Origin: Microcoleus vaginatus PCC 9802
Lineage (GTDB): Bacteria; Cyanobacteriota; Cyanobacteriia; Cyanobacteriales; Microcoleaceae
Direction of reading: 5' to 3'
DNA length: 64,000 nt
Assembly: GCA_022701275.1 (NCBI GenBank)
Contig: CP031740.1
Coordinates: forward strand, 3,979,001-4,043,000
The position numbers and the translations under genes were made by a program. The notes beneath the pieces were generated by a model. The model was not told the origin of the DNA and ran no database searches. It saw only the letters and a list, made by a program, of their open reading frames with translations. Every line of letters starts with the position of its first letter. Positions within the stretch are counted from its first letter, which is position 1. Of the stretch, positions 1 to 8,897 are shown in pieces.

Positions 1-330
1 CAGTGCTGCTGCGCTGGTGTCTGGTTCAATTTTTGCCAGTTTTTCAGCGTCTGCGGAGTTGGCGACCGGGGTTTGAGCTGCCTCTGCGCTGCTGTTTAAA
101 GCTAGCTTTTCTGGGGTCGCAGGGGCTGCTGCAACTGGTTCGGCAACTGGTTCTCCATCTATTTCTGCAACTATTTCTGCAATTTTTGACTCAGATGACT
201 GAGCTGTAGCTAGCTGGTTTGCTTCAGCGGTTGCTGGAGCTTCTGCGGCGATCGCAGCGGCACTGACGACTGATGATATACCCAGAATTGCCGGGGATAC
301 TAGCAGTAAATTCCAAAAAGTTCTGTTCAT
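1..330 (-). CDS. Iron-uptake-type porin, N-terminal part only (cut by window edge)
   Basis: The frame is open for 110 codons from an ATG at 330 to the left edge, so only the amino end is visible. The product begins MNRTFWNLLLVSPAILG, a signal peptide, followed by an Ala/Glu/Pro-rich linker. It is nearly the same as the start of the complete porin at 644-2746, and the upstream DNA is also alike. By analogy it is an outer-membrane SLH-OprB porin. The SLH domain, coiled coil and barrel would lie to the left and are not seen. The linker differs from the other copy by small in-frame changes, including an extra EPVA-type unit, so this is a diverged paralogue and not an assembly echo. Confidence 0.85.
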   Translation of the reverse strand, partial: MNRTFWNLLLVSPAILGISSVVSAAAIAAEAPATAEANQLATAQSSESKIAEIVAEIDGEPVAEPVAAAPATPEKLALNSSAEAAQTPVANSADAEKLAKIEPDTSAAAL

Positions 331-475
331 TTTCCTCACACCTTCACACTCTATTCAACTCGACGAGCAGCAATTCCCAACTGGTAATTTTTGTGGTTGC
401 TTGCCTGTTGACAATAATAACAACTGCCAAAAGAGAACCTATCCATAACTTTGGATTCACAGTTGATTCACAATT
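1..475. repeat. Left copy of a tandem duplication (porin 5' end plus upstream DNA)
   Basis: Bases 1-475 match 2429-2882 closely in the same orientation, with small indels. The match covers the start of the coding region and about 140 bases of upstream sequence, so the duplication carried the promoter region with it. Confidence 0.8.
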
Positions 476-478
476 TGT

Positions 479-526
479 TGACAGTTGACTGTTAACTGTT
501 GACTCATGACTGTTAACTGTTGACAA
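479..526. repeat. Heptamer array of the TTGACTG/TTAACTG type
   Basis: Imperfect 7-base units (gttgact, gttaact) follow one another between the two porin genes. They resemble the short tandemly repeated repetitive sequences known from filamentous cyanobacteria (the CAACAGT class). Confidence 0.7.
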
Positions 527-590
527 TCTAAAATCTCAACTCTCAACTCTAAAATCTAAAATCTAAAATCGATCGACTGATGACCAATAA

Positions 591-620
591 CTAAAAGCGG
601 CAGGTGACTGCCGCTTTTAG
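591..620 (-). terminator. Hairpin terminator of the complete porin
   Basis: Perfect 12-base arms (ctaaaagcggca / tgccgcttttag) enclose a 6-base loop, 24 bases past the porin stop codon. The arms end in a T-rich run on the minus strand. Confidence 0.8.
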
Positions 621-643
621 CTGTAACTAGATGTCTGGAAACC

Positions 644-2746
644 TTAGAAACTAAAGGTAGTACGGAGGAGTCCGACCCAGATATCCTTGTTTTCCTCGTT
701 GTGTTCGGGATTCATAATCACGTAAACGCCCGGTGTCACTGAGATAAAGTCATTGACTTGGAAGCGATAGAAACCCTCTAAGTGATAAGAGGTGTTGCGG
801 TTTCTGGCGACATCACTCTCAGTAACTTTTGGCGGTACACCGAAGACGAAACCGAGGAGATTGCCTTGGCGGCCAAAATCTGCCAGGGCCAAAGTTATAG
901 CACCATTCTGGATCGTAGCGTCATTGTTACCGCCCCGCAGTTGTTCAGCCTTCGTATAACCGTACCAACCGCCAATCTGAAAGCGACGGCTGGGTTTGAA
1001 GTTAACTTGCACGCCATAGTTATCTGCTTGAGTGGGTGCTTGACCGAAGGGCCGGTTAGCCAAAGAACTGCCGGTGCCACCCATGATGCCAACATCGCCT
1101 GCGCGATTGTATTTGTGGGTGTAAGTGAAGGCCAAATCAAACGGTTTGCTAAAAAAGCCGATCTGACCCAGAGCGCTGAAAGAACCGTCGGCAACGCCCC
1201 TGCCGTTTGCGGGGTTGGGAGCATCGCCGTCGGAGGCAAGATAGCCCCCAGTAGCTCGGAGGGGGCCCAAGTTGAAAGTCAAACTTGCGCCAGCTCCCTG
1301 CGGCCCGCGGAATACGGCCGGGTTACGAACTCCAAATCTGGAAATGGCACCAGTACCCGTAGAGTTAAAGGGTGTTACCGTGTCTGCAATTTCATCCAGG
1401 TCAAGTCCTTTAGGACCGACAAAGACTGTAGCGGGACCGACCGGGAAACGATAGTACAGTTCGTCTAGTGTGAATTGGCTGCCCTCCTCGCCGTCAAAGG
1501 CCAAGCGAGCCATGTTAGTGCCGGTAGCGGTTGATGCTCCGTAGTTGGCGACGTTGACTGCTTGCAAGCGGGTTCTGAGCAAGTCTCGACCGGTGAAGCT
1601 TGTCAATAAGTTCAACCGCACCCGGTAGCCGAAGTTGGTGACAGTTTGGTCGTCGCGATCGCGGATATGATTGCCGTTGGCGTCACGAGCTTGTATAGGA
1701 TCTCCGAAGGTGTCGCTGACGCCAAAAACCACTTCTCCAGCCAGTTTGGTGGTGGTGGAGAACTGGTTGGCTTCGAGTTCTGCGGTGCGAGCTTCTAGGC
1801 CGTCTACTCGTCCGCGCAGGGTAGCGAGTTCGGCTGCAAATTCTTCTTGCAGGCGTTGCAGGATGGCTAAGTCATCTTTGGTAACTAAGTTACCCGTTGA
1901 CCCAATTAGCTGGGTTATTTGGTCTAAGCAAGCGTTGACGCCGGCTGCAAATTCGTAGCGAGTCAGGGCGCGGTTGCCGCGGTAGGTGCCGTCGGGATAA
2001 CCTACGATACAACTGTAGCGTTCGACTAGGGATTGCAGGGCTTGGAATGCCCAATCTGTCGGTCGCACGTCAGAAAGCTGAGTGACTGATGTCACCTGGG
2101 ACATGGTTCCGGATGGTTGGGCCGGCAGCGCCTGGGGAGCCACAGGGACGATGGGGCCGCCCATTCCGGCGGGCCCTGTCTGAGCAATTTCTACCTTAGT
2201 AGCTGGGATAGTAGCTGGGGTGCTGGCGACTGCTGGCACTTCAATTTTCCCAGGGGTGTCTGTCGGGCTGATTTGCACTGCCAAGTCTGATGCTTGGGGC
2301 GAGGATTCGGCTGTACCTGCTGCTGCTGCTAGGGGTTCAGTCGCTGCTGCTGCGCTGGTCGGAGCGCTTGGGGCTGCTAACTCGATGTCGCTCCCTGTTG
2401 TTTGCAGTGTTGTTTGCGGTGTTGTTTGCAGTGCTGCTTCGCTGGTTTCTGGTTCGATTGAGGCGAGTTTTTCAGCGTCTGCTTCGTTGACGACCGGGGT
2501 TTGGGCCGCTTCGACACTGCTGTTTAAAGCCAGCTTTTCTGGGGCAGCAGGGGCTGCTGCAACTGGTTCTGCAACTATTTCTCCAACTATTTCTGCAATT
2601 TTTGACTCAGATGACTGAGCTGTAGCTAGCTGGTTGGCTTCAGCGGTTGCTGGAGCTTCTGCGGCGATCGCAGCGGCACTGACGACTGATGATAGCCCCA
2701 AAATTGTCGGGGATACTAGCAGTAAATTCCAAAAAGTTCTGTTCAT
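644..2746 (-). CDS. SLH-domain OprB-family porin (iron-uptake porin type)
   Basis: A 700-residue outer-membrane protein. It has a signal peptide (residues 1-32), an Ala/Pro/Glu-rich linker to about 195, an SLH domain with the WAFQALQSLVERY and GYPDGTYRG motifs (about 205-265), a coiled coil with repeated leucines (about 270-320), and then a carbohydrate-selective-porin (OprB) beta barrel. It ends in Phe, as expected of an outer-membrane barrel. The SLH domain of this family is thought to hold the outer membrane to peptidoglycan, and several members are linked to iron uptake. The substrate here is not determined. The ATG at 2746 is chosen; an in-frame GTG three codons upstream is the alternative. 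A strong terminator follows at 591-620. Confidence 0.92.
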   Translation of the reverse strand: MNRTFWNLLLVSPTILGLSSVVSAAAIAAEAPATAEANQLATAQSSESKIAEIVGEIVAEPVAAAPAAPEKLALNSSVEAAQTPVVNEADAEKLASIEPETSEAALQTTPQTTLQTTGSDIELAAPSAPTSAAAATEPLAAAAGTAESSPQASDLAVQISPTDTPGKIEVPAVASTPATIPATKVEIAQTGPAGMGGPIVPVAPQALPAQPSGTMSQVTSVTQLSDVRPTDWAFQALQSLVERYSCIVGYPDGTYRGNRALTRYEFAAGVNACLDQITQLIGSTGNLVTKDDLAILQRLQEEFAAELATLRGRVDGLEARTAELEANQFSTTTKLAGEVVFGVSDTFGDPIQARDANGNHIRDRDDQTVTNFGYRVRLNLLTSFTGRDLLRTRLQAVNVANYGASTATGTNMARLAFDGEEGSQFTLDELYYRFPVGPATVFVGPKGLDLDEIADTVTPFNSTGTGAISRFGVRNPAVFRGPQGAGASLTFNLGPLRATGGYLASDGDAPNPANGRGVADGSFSALGQIGFFSKPFDLAFTYTHKYNRAGDVGIMGGTGSSLANRPFGQAPTQADNYGVQVNFKPSRRFQIGGWYGYTKAEQLRGGNNDATIQNGAITLALADFGRQGNLLGFVFGVPPKVTESDVARNRNTSYHLEGFYRFQVNDFISVTPGVYVIMNPEHNEENKDIWVGLLRTTFSF

Positions 2747-2882
2747 TTTCCTCACACCTTCACACTCTATTCAACTCGACGAGCAGCAATTCCCAACTGC
2801 TAATTTTTGTGGTTGCTTGCCTGTTGACAATAACTGCCAAAATAGAACCTATCCATAACTGTTGATTCACAGTTGATTCACA
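2429..2882. repeat. Right copy of the porin 5' duplication
   Basis: Partner of 1-475. The similarity stops shortly after the gattcacagttgattcac stretch, upstream of the porin start. Confidence 0.8.
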
Positions 2883-3754
2883 GTAGGCGTGTCTACTTCT
2901 GCTTGAACGTAGGGGGCTGAGCCCTTATACCGCCCAGGCATCAATTCAGGTCAAGCCCACATTACATTACAGTTGATTATACCATCACGTGCTAATTTCA
3001 TCTCTCGATCGCCCGACTTGCTTGAGTTGCTCTGCGGGCGATCGACAACTGGTTCTACGGGTTCGACCACAATCTGCCTCTAACTGACAACTGCCCCTAG
3101 TCCTCGATTACGCCAGACTTAACAGACAGTTATAGGTAGGATTGTGGCTGCTTGTCGCATCCCTTATACAGCTTTGTATCCTAGAATGTCAAGCTTTTTA
3201 ACCTAACTTTAAACCTCGCGACCCGGCAGGGGCTATTTTTTCGCCATTAGCGGGGAACTGAGACCTAAAGGCTGGTAGATTTACCCGATCAAAACCAAAG
3301 TTCAGGCTTGACCAATGTTGGTTTTTTGATGCCCGCTGCAGTCGGGACTTGCCAGGGCGATCGCCATTTTTGAGACTAAGCGTCAGCGGGTTTAATTTCC
3401 CGCTATTTTAACATAACTTTTTTGTTGTTTGAGTGCGACTGCAACGGGTGGTGCTTGACCCGCTGTTGGCGCAAGGAAAGCTCAGTGGGTTGGCCGACCA
3501 CTATATCCATGATTCCTAGAGGTTTTAACGATGTTTTGGCCTACGGACGATCGCAGGAGTTTAGTGCTAAGCTGGCGAAAATGCAGAAGTCAAAAATAGA
3601 GCTGCTGTCAGAACAAAAAACCCAAACGCTGGGGGTGAGCAAGTTATACCATTTTCGATTAAATAATTGGCAATAACTGATGACATAAAGGTTTGGAGCT
3701 TGCCTACAGTTGCATTATTTTGGGTAACTGGTATTAGTAAAAGAGTGAGGGTTT
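2883..3754. other. Gene-free stretch upstream of the glycosyltransferase
   Basis: No credible gene is visible. The only long frame (3422-3676, plus) has no family resemblance and no ribosome site. The stretch holds a HIP1 octamer near 3358, a hairpin at 3385-3404 (agcggg / cccgct, 8-base loop, then atttt), and a copy of a dispersed repeat at 3691-3730. An unannotated small RNA ending at the hairpin cannot be excluded. Confidence 0.5.
3691..3730 (+). repeat. Dispersed intergenic repeat (TTTGGAGCTTGCC...GTTGCATT), copy 1
   Basis: The block gtttggagcttgcctacagttgcattatttt recurs at 15151-15180 and 45013-45043, and more weakly at 47540-47590. Each copy lies in a spacer, and those at 3691 and 47540 are followed by actggtatta. 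Confidence 0.65.
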
Positions 3755-4699
3755 ATGGAAGATTTTGGTATTATTATTGCCTGCTGCGACCAAGATTATC
3801 TGTTTGCTAAGGGGTGCTGCGCTAGCATCCGATATTTCCTGGGAGATGTGCCGATTTGTCTGTTGATTGACGGTACGTTTTCTGTGAGTGCTTTGGAAAA
3901 ATCCTATGGGGTGCGAGTTATCAATCGCACAACTGTTTCTGAAGAAGTTCTCAGAAAAAGAAGTTTTGGTTGGGGCAAAACTAAAATGATTGCTTTCTGG
4001 GAAAGTCCTTGGTCAAATTTTATGGTTTTGGATGCCGATACGATCGTCTGGGGCGATGTTCTCAAATTGGCTAATTTTCAAGACTTTGATTTTATTGTAG
4101 ATAAGCCTTGTTACGATTACCCGGATGCGGATGTTTCGGAATTTTTCTTTGACATTCCGGGCGTTGAGAAGCATTTCCCGAATTTTCGTTGGTCGGAATC
4201 GCGATCGAACTATTTCTGCACGGGTACTTTCTTTGCTAAACGCGGCGTTTTTAGCTTGGAAGAATACGTGGAAATTTTAGATTTTACGGCGGCAAACCCG
4301 GGGATATTTAAGTACGGAGAAATGGGGTTTTTGAACTTTATGATTTTCCGGGCGGCACAAGAAAATCGACTGCGGGTGCAGAATGTGGATATGCAGTTGT
4401 TGGTGCCGGATTTTGACCAGGATTTGCTGAGAAAGCAGTTTCCGGTTGAGTCAAGCGGGCCTGCGGGCGATCGCACTCAGGCCACGGTGATTCACTGGTG
4501 TGGGCCGAAGCCGACTTTATCTACGGGGAAAGTTTACTCGGAACCGATGAATTTTTGTCGCCGCAAGTGTGAGGAGGATGTTTGGAACCGCACGGGTTTG
4601 GCTGCCGAGATGTCGCTACAAGTTGAGGATTTACAGCGATCAATCTACGTGTATAAGAATAAGTTTAAGAAGAAGTTTCGGCAGTTGACTGGTAAGTAG
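3755..4699 (+). CDS. Glycosyltransferase, GT-A fold (GT8-like)
   Basis: A 314-residue soluble protein that would move a sugar from a nucleotide sugar to an unknown acceptor. It opens with the beta strand GIIIACCDQDYLFAKGC typical of GT-A enzymes. It carries a DXD-type metal site (FMVLDADTIVWGD, about residues 90-102) and a second acidic/His stretch (ATVIHWCGPKPT, about 245-256), where GT8-like enzymes place the His that helps bind the metal. The C-terminus is basic. It stands alone, so the acceptor (polysaccharide, lipid or protein) cannot be inferred. A weak hairpin follows at 4716-4748. Confidence 0.75.
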   Translation: MEDFGIIIACCDQDYLFAKGCCASIRYFLGDVPICLLIDGTFSVSALEKSYGVRVINRTTVSEEVLRKRSFGWGKTKMIAFWESPWSNFMVLDADTIVWGDVLKLANFQDFDFIVDKPCYDYPDADVSEFFFDIPGVEKHFPNFRWSESRSNYFCTGTFFAKRGVFSLEEYVEILDFTAANPGIFKYGEMGFLNFMIFRAAQENRLRVQNVDMQLLVPDFDQDLLRKQFPVESSGPAGDRTQATVIHWCGPKPTLSTGKVYSEPMNFCRRKCEEDVWNRTGLAAEMSLQVEDLQRSIYVYKNKFKKKFRQLTGK

Positions 4700-4715
4700 A
4701 TTAAGACTGGCGCGC

Positions 4716-4748
4716 GCGAGAAATTGGGCATATCCCTCGATTTCTCGC
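4716..4748 (+). terminator. Possible terminator hairpin after the glycosyltransferase
   Basis: Nine-base arms (gcgagaaat / atttctcgc) enclose a 15-base loop, 17 bases after the stop. There is no T run directly behind it, so the call is weak. Confidence 0.4.
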
Positions 4749-4842
4749 CGCCAAATCCAGATTTTGATAATAGTCTTTTGTCAAGAGGCTTTTTTTTACC
4801 GCTGATGTCAGCGGGTCAACGCGGGTGCACGCGAATTTTGGC

Positions 4843-6963
4843 TTACTCATCCAGGGGTAAAGTTGGCCCGGCTGGGGGTAAAACTTGGCGGTGAACGCTT
4901 ACTTTGTGACTTTCCCGCTGAGTTTGCATTTCGACGGCGATCGCCTCAAATTCGACTTCCATGCAGCCGTAGGGAATCTCTAACTCGACACTTGCTCGGA
5001 CGTTTCCCAACCCGTTAGATTTAAATTCGGTAATCCAGCGCGGCCCGTCAAGAATCAGGTAGGTTTGTCGATCGTACACCCAAACTTTCACATAAATCCG
5101 GGGCATTAATTCCGGGAGTTGCACTTGCACTTTTACGGGTCCGCCGGCGAGGATTTCGGCGCGCGGCAATTCCAAAATCGGCATCGGTACTAACTCGTCT
5201 TCGGGCAAAACGTAGGGAGTCGGGGGAGTTACTTCTTCTGCGACAGTTGCGGTTTTTGTAGCAACTTTTTTCGGTTGCGGGGGTTCGTCAAAGACGACAA
5301 ATTCTCTGGCTTCCGGGCTAGTGGATTGGGGGTCGGAAATTGTTTGGCTGGTTTCGGGTTGCTGCGGGGTTGCGCTGCTTTCTTCCACAACGGCAATAGC
5401 GTCGCTGCTATTTGCGGCGGCTTTTGGAGTGGGCGACAGGGTGGTTGCTTTCAGCCATTCCGGGGATTCGCCGTTGCTGGCTAAGGAACTCAGTCGCGAC
5501 CAAAATCGACTTTCGACGTTTAAGGTTTGAAATGCCTGTTTTGTGGGTGCTGGCTGGGTTTCTGGGGCTGTTTTTTCTAATTCGGGGCTGTTTTCTGGTT
5601 TTTGGTCGATCGCTCCGATTTCCGGTGTTTTAGGGGAAATTGGGATGTCTGAGGGTTTGGTTTGTGGGTCGATCGACTCTGCGACCGTTCGAGGCGAATT
5701 GGAGATTTCCGACAGCAATTGCGATCGGCTGCTGTCGGGCAGTTTGTTACCGAATGCGGGCAATTCTAGACCGCCTGCACTTGGGGTGTGACGCGAAGCC
5801 AGTAGAGGGGGTAAGGCTTCAGTGGTTGGGACTTCGGCGGGGGAGGGAGGGTCTAAGGATTTTTCTACTAGCTTGAGGAAGGATATATTTTTGGCGCTTC
5901 CCGGCTGTTTTGAGGCTGTTGGGGAGGGTTCAGCTTGATGCTTTTCTTCGATGAAATTGTCTTTAATTTCCTGTAGAAGGTGCTCTAAACGAGCTGTAAT
6001 TGTGAATAGTTTGGTGGCTAGGGTGACGCCACCGCTGCTGAGAATTGCTTCTCCTAAAATTAGGCGGCTTTTGCACTCGGTTGGAATGTAGGTGACGCAG
6101 GCAAAGATGCAGGGGGGAACTTGTTCTGGCATCGGCTGCTGGATTTCGGCGAGAATTTTTGAGGTTTGGGGGTCGCGCAGGTAAATTTGCAGTTGTGCTG
6201 AACCGATGAGTTGTTTGAGTTCTAGCGCTTCGGATTCGGGGATAAGAGTTGCTGTTTTTCTGGTTTTTTGGGGAGGCTGGGGAATGTCGATTTTGCCGGA
6301 AATGATTAAGGGGCGACCGAGTTGAGTGACGAAGGTTTCTTGATCGAGGACGAGTTCGAGTCTGACGCCCGGTTTGGGTTCGGGGGTTTGGGGAATGGGG
6401 AATTGGTAGATTTTGGTCGGCTGCGGTGCTAAATCGGCTGCTGGGATTTGCGTTGGTGCGGGGCGATCGACCGGCGCTGCAATTTGTGGGGCTGGGCGAT
6501 CGATCGGTGCTGCGATTTGTGCGGCTGCGTGATCGACCGATGCTGCGATTTGTGCGGCTGCGGGGGAAGTTGCGGGCTCGGTTTGGTCGATCGGCGGTAG
6601 GGGTTCGGAGGTTTCCGATTCTGCGGGCAATACTTCCAACTGAACGCCGTACTGCCAAGGTTTTAGTGGTGTTGCTTTGGGATCTGGCAAGCAGGAGAGT
6701 TCCCACAGTCCGGGTTTGAGCCTGGTGTAGGGAATGATCACGACTAATCCTTCGGGGTTGGTGCGGGCCGATCGGCTTTGGACTTTCCGCTGCGCCCCTG
6801 GGTCGAAGGAGGTATGGGTAACGCGAATTTCGATGTCGGTGTTGGGGTGCTGAATGCGAGCAACAACACGGTATTTACCTTCTAGAATTTCCACGTCGGA
6901 GGTTTCTAGGGGCAACCAGGCGCGATCGCCTTCTTTTTGTAGCAAAAATTCTAATTTTTTCAT
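4843..6963 (-). CDS. Cyanobacterial hypothetical protein with Pro/Ala-rich repeat linker
   Basis: A 706-residue protein of unknown function with no signal peptide. Residues 1-115 form a beta-rich domain (REGDRAWLPLE-like start, then RVVARIQHP and LKPGLWELSCLPDP). Residues about 130-175 are a repeat of the unit A-A-Q-I-A-A-x-V-D-R-P. A second beta-rich segment spans about 200-330. A long Ser/Pro/Glu-rich disordered region follows. The C-terminal 120 residues form a conserved-looking domain (LPELMPRIYVKVWVYDRQTYL, then RQVLPPAGP). The architecture suggests Ig-like or C2-like domains joined by linkers; that is inference. The gene ends just after TLPLDE and has no close partner gene. Confidence 0.7.
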   Translation of the reverse strand: MKKLEFLLQKEGDRAWLPLETSDVEILEGKYRVVARIQHPNTDIEIRVTHTSFDPGAQRKVQSRSARTNPEGLVVIIPYTRLKPGLWELSCLPDPKATPLKPWQYGVQLEVLPAESETSEPLPPIDQTEPATSPAAAQIAASVDHAAAQIAAPIDRPAPQIAAPVDRPAPTQIPAADLAPQPTKIYQFPIPQTPEPKPGVRLELVLDQETFVTQLGRPLIISGKIDIPQPPQKTRKTATLIPESEALELKQLIGSAQLQIYLRDPQTSKILAEIQQPMPEQVPPCIFACVTYIPTECKSRLILGEAILSSGGVTLATKLFTITARLEHLLQEIKDNFIEEKHQAEPSPTASKQPGSAKNISFLKLVEKSLDPPSPAEVPTTEALPPLLASRHTPSAGGLELPAFGNKLPDSSRSQLLSEISNSPRTVAESIDPQTKPSDIPISPKTPEIGAIDQKPENSPELEKTAPETQPAPTKQAFQTLNVESRFWSRLSSLASNGESPEWLKATTLSPTPKAAANSSDAIAVVEESSATPQQPETSQTISDPQSTSPEAREFVVFDEPPQPKKVATKTATVAEEVTPPTPYVLPEDELVPMPILELPRAEILAGGPVKVQVQLPELMPRIYVKVWVYDRQTYLILDGPRWITEFKSNGLGNVRASVELEIPYGCMEVEFEAIAVEMQTQRESHKVSVHRQVLPPAGPTLPLDE

Positions 6964-7110
6964 TTTAGTTTCCCCTTGAAGGCTCCCGCTTGATTCGTCA
7001 CAGGTTGGTGGTGGTTGGTTGAGCGACAGCTACAGGCATTGAATTACTTGATCACTCTGTACAGACAGATATATAATCGACGAATCACAGCCAATTTTAG
7101 CATAAGCCAT

Positions 7111-8317
7111 GTGATTGCCCGCTATCAGTACAGATTCTACCCGACAGACCAACAGCGATTGAGGCGAGCTGCGGTTGTTCGGTTGTGTTCGAGTTGTCTG
7201 GAATGATGCGCTAGCGTTTTGTAAGTCTTCTGAAAAGCTACTAGGGTACAGTAAACTTTCTGCCATGCTCACTCTGTCTAAGAAGACAGAAGAAAGGCAG
7301 TGGTTGAAGGAAGTTTCATCGGTTCCATTGCAGCAATCTATAAGACATTTGGATGTAGCCTATCGAAACTTTTTTAAGTCTCGAACTGGCAAACATAAAT
7401 ATAAAAAGTTTGGTTTACCTAAATTCAAGAAACAAATAAACAATCAATCAGCAGAGTTTACCAAAGCAGCTTTTTCGCTATCAGGCAATTACGTTTACCT
7501 CGCCAAAATAGGTAGTATTAAACCTATTTGGTCTATAAATTTACCGTCAGCACCTAGTTCTGTGACGGTAATTAAAGACTGTGCCAATAGGTATTTTATC
7601 AGTTTTGTAGTTGAGATAGAACCTGAAACAGTTGAGCCTATTAATCAGTCTGTTGGGATTGATTTAGGTTTAAAGACTTTCGCAGTTCTTAGCAATGGTG
7701 AGAAGTTCGACAGTCCTGACTACGCAAAACATGATAGAAAAATTAGAAAACTACAACGTAAATTAGCACGTCAAGAGAAAGGAGCTAATCGAAGGAATAA
7801 AACAAGAGTAAAGATTGCTAAAGTGCACAACAAAATCGCTGACACTAGAAAAAATTTCCTGCACAAACTCTCGACTAAAGTAGTGAACGAAAACCAAGTA
7901 ATCACTTTAGAAGACTTGAATGTCTCAGGAATGGTTAAAAACAAGAGGCTAGCTAGAGCTATTAGTTTGCAAGGTTGGCGCGAATTTAGATTGTTGTGTG
8001 AAGCAAAATCCGAAAAGTTCCGTAGAACTTTCAACACTGTCAGCAGATGGGAGCCTACAAGTCAAGTTTGCTCGTGTTGTGGTTACAAATGGGGAAAATT
8101 GGATCTTAAAGTGAGGAATATCACTTGTTTAAATTGCGACACAACTCACGATAGAGATGAGAACGCAGCAAAAAATATAGATAAAGTCGGGATAGGAAAC
8201 TGCCACGACTCTAAACGGACACAGAGAAAATATAAGACTACTTCGGTAGCAAATTTCGATGAAGTGTCAAGAATCACCGCACCTAATAGTCGGGTGCGAT
8301 TCGTTCTCTCGAAATGA
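7111..8317 (+). pseudogene. tnpB: IS200/IS605-family tnpB (OrfB), frameshifted near the start and 3'-interrupted
   Basis: TnpB is an RNA-guided RuvC-like nuclease encoded in IS605-type elements. The amino end (VIARYQYRFYPTDQQRLRR) is in the frame starting at 7111. The body (LFGCVRVVWNDALAFCKS onward) is in another frame, with the shift between about 7160 and 7175. The body keeps the catalytic parts: GIDLGLKTFAVLSNG (Asp), VITLEDLNVSGM (Glu), a CSCC...CLNC zinc finger, and DRDENAAKNI (Asp). The last eight residues (VRFVLSK after Arg) and the stop are read from the group II intron that begins at 8294, so the native C-terminus is lost. No tnpA is visible. Either the gene is dead or it is expressed from an internal start. 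Confidence 0.85.
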
Positions 8318-8897
8318 GTAGCAATACTTAAGGATGAGAGGCAAGGGAAAAAAAAGAGGGAACAATCCCAATATAACCTTGACAACTTGATAGCCATGTA
8401 GGTGAGGGTTCCTCCCAAATCCTACCCCACAGGTGCAGTGGTGAAAGCACGATCCCTACTAAGGAGACTAGCCGTCAAATTGGTAAAGCGGGACGAAAGA
8501 AGGTAGCTGACAGCCTAAGTCGGTAATCCCTTTAGCAAGAATCCATGAGTAGCGAAAGCGAAGATGCGCTTGAACCATCGTGAAAGGCAACCAGCGAAAT
8601 AAGGCTTTATGCGCTGGAACCAAAAGGTAACGGATTAGGGGCTGATAAATCTGACCGTATCAGCAGCACTCCCAATAACCCGGTGGAAAGCATCAACTCT
8701 AAAGATTCAATCAATGGCTACCAGGAACGAAGTAACCTTTCGTATGCTCTCTTGGAGGTCGAAAACCAAGAGTAGGTGCTAACCGGATGCTGCGAACAGG
8801 TGGGATAGAGTCAGAAGCCAATGTCCTGTTGTAATGACAGGGATACGCAGACAGACTCACGGTGATATGGAAGATAAAGTCGAAAGTCCGAGTATAT

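Noticed and set aside
782..1468. 228-codon plus-strand frame opposite the porin
   Set aside because: Shadow frame of a well-supported porin gene on the other strand.
3422..3676. 84-codon plus-strand frame
   Set aside because: No ribosome site, no family look, Cys/Trp-rich random composition; it overlaps a hairpin and repeat zone.
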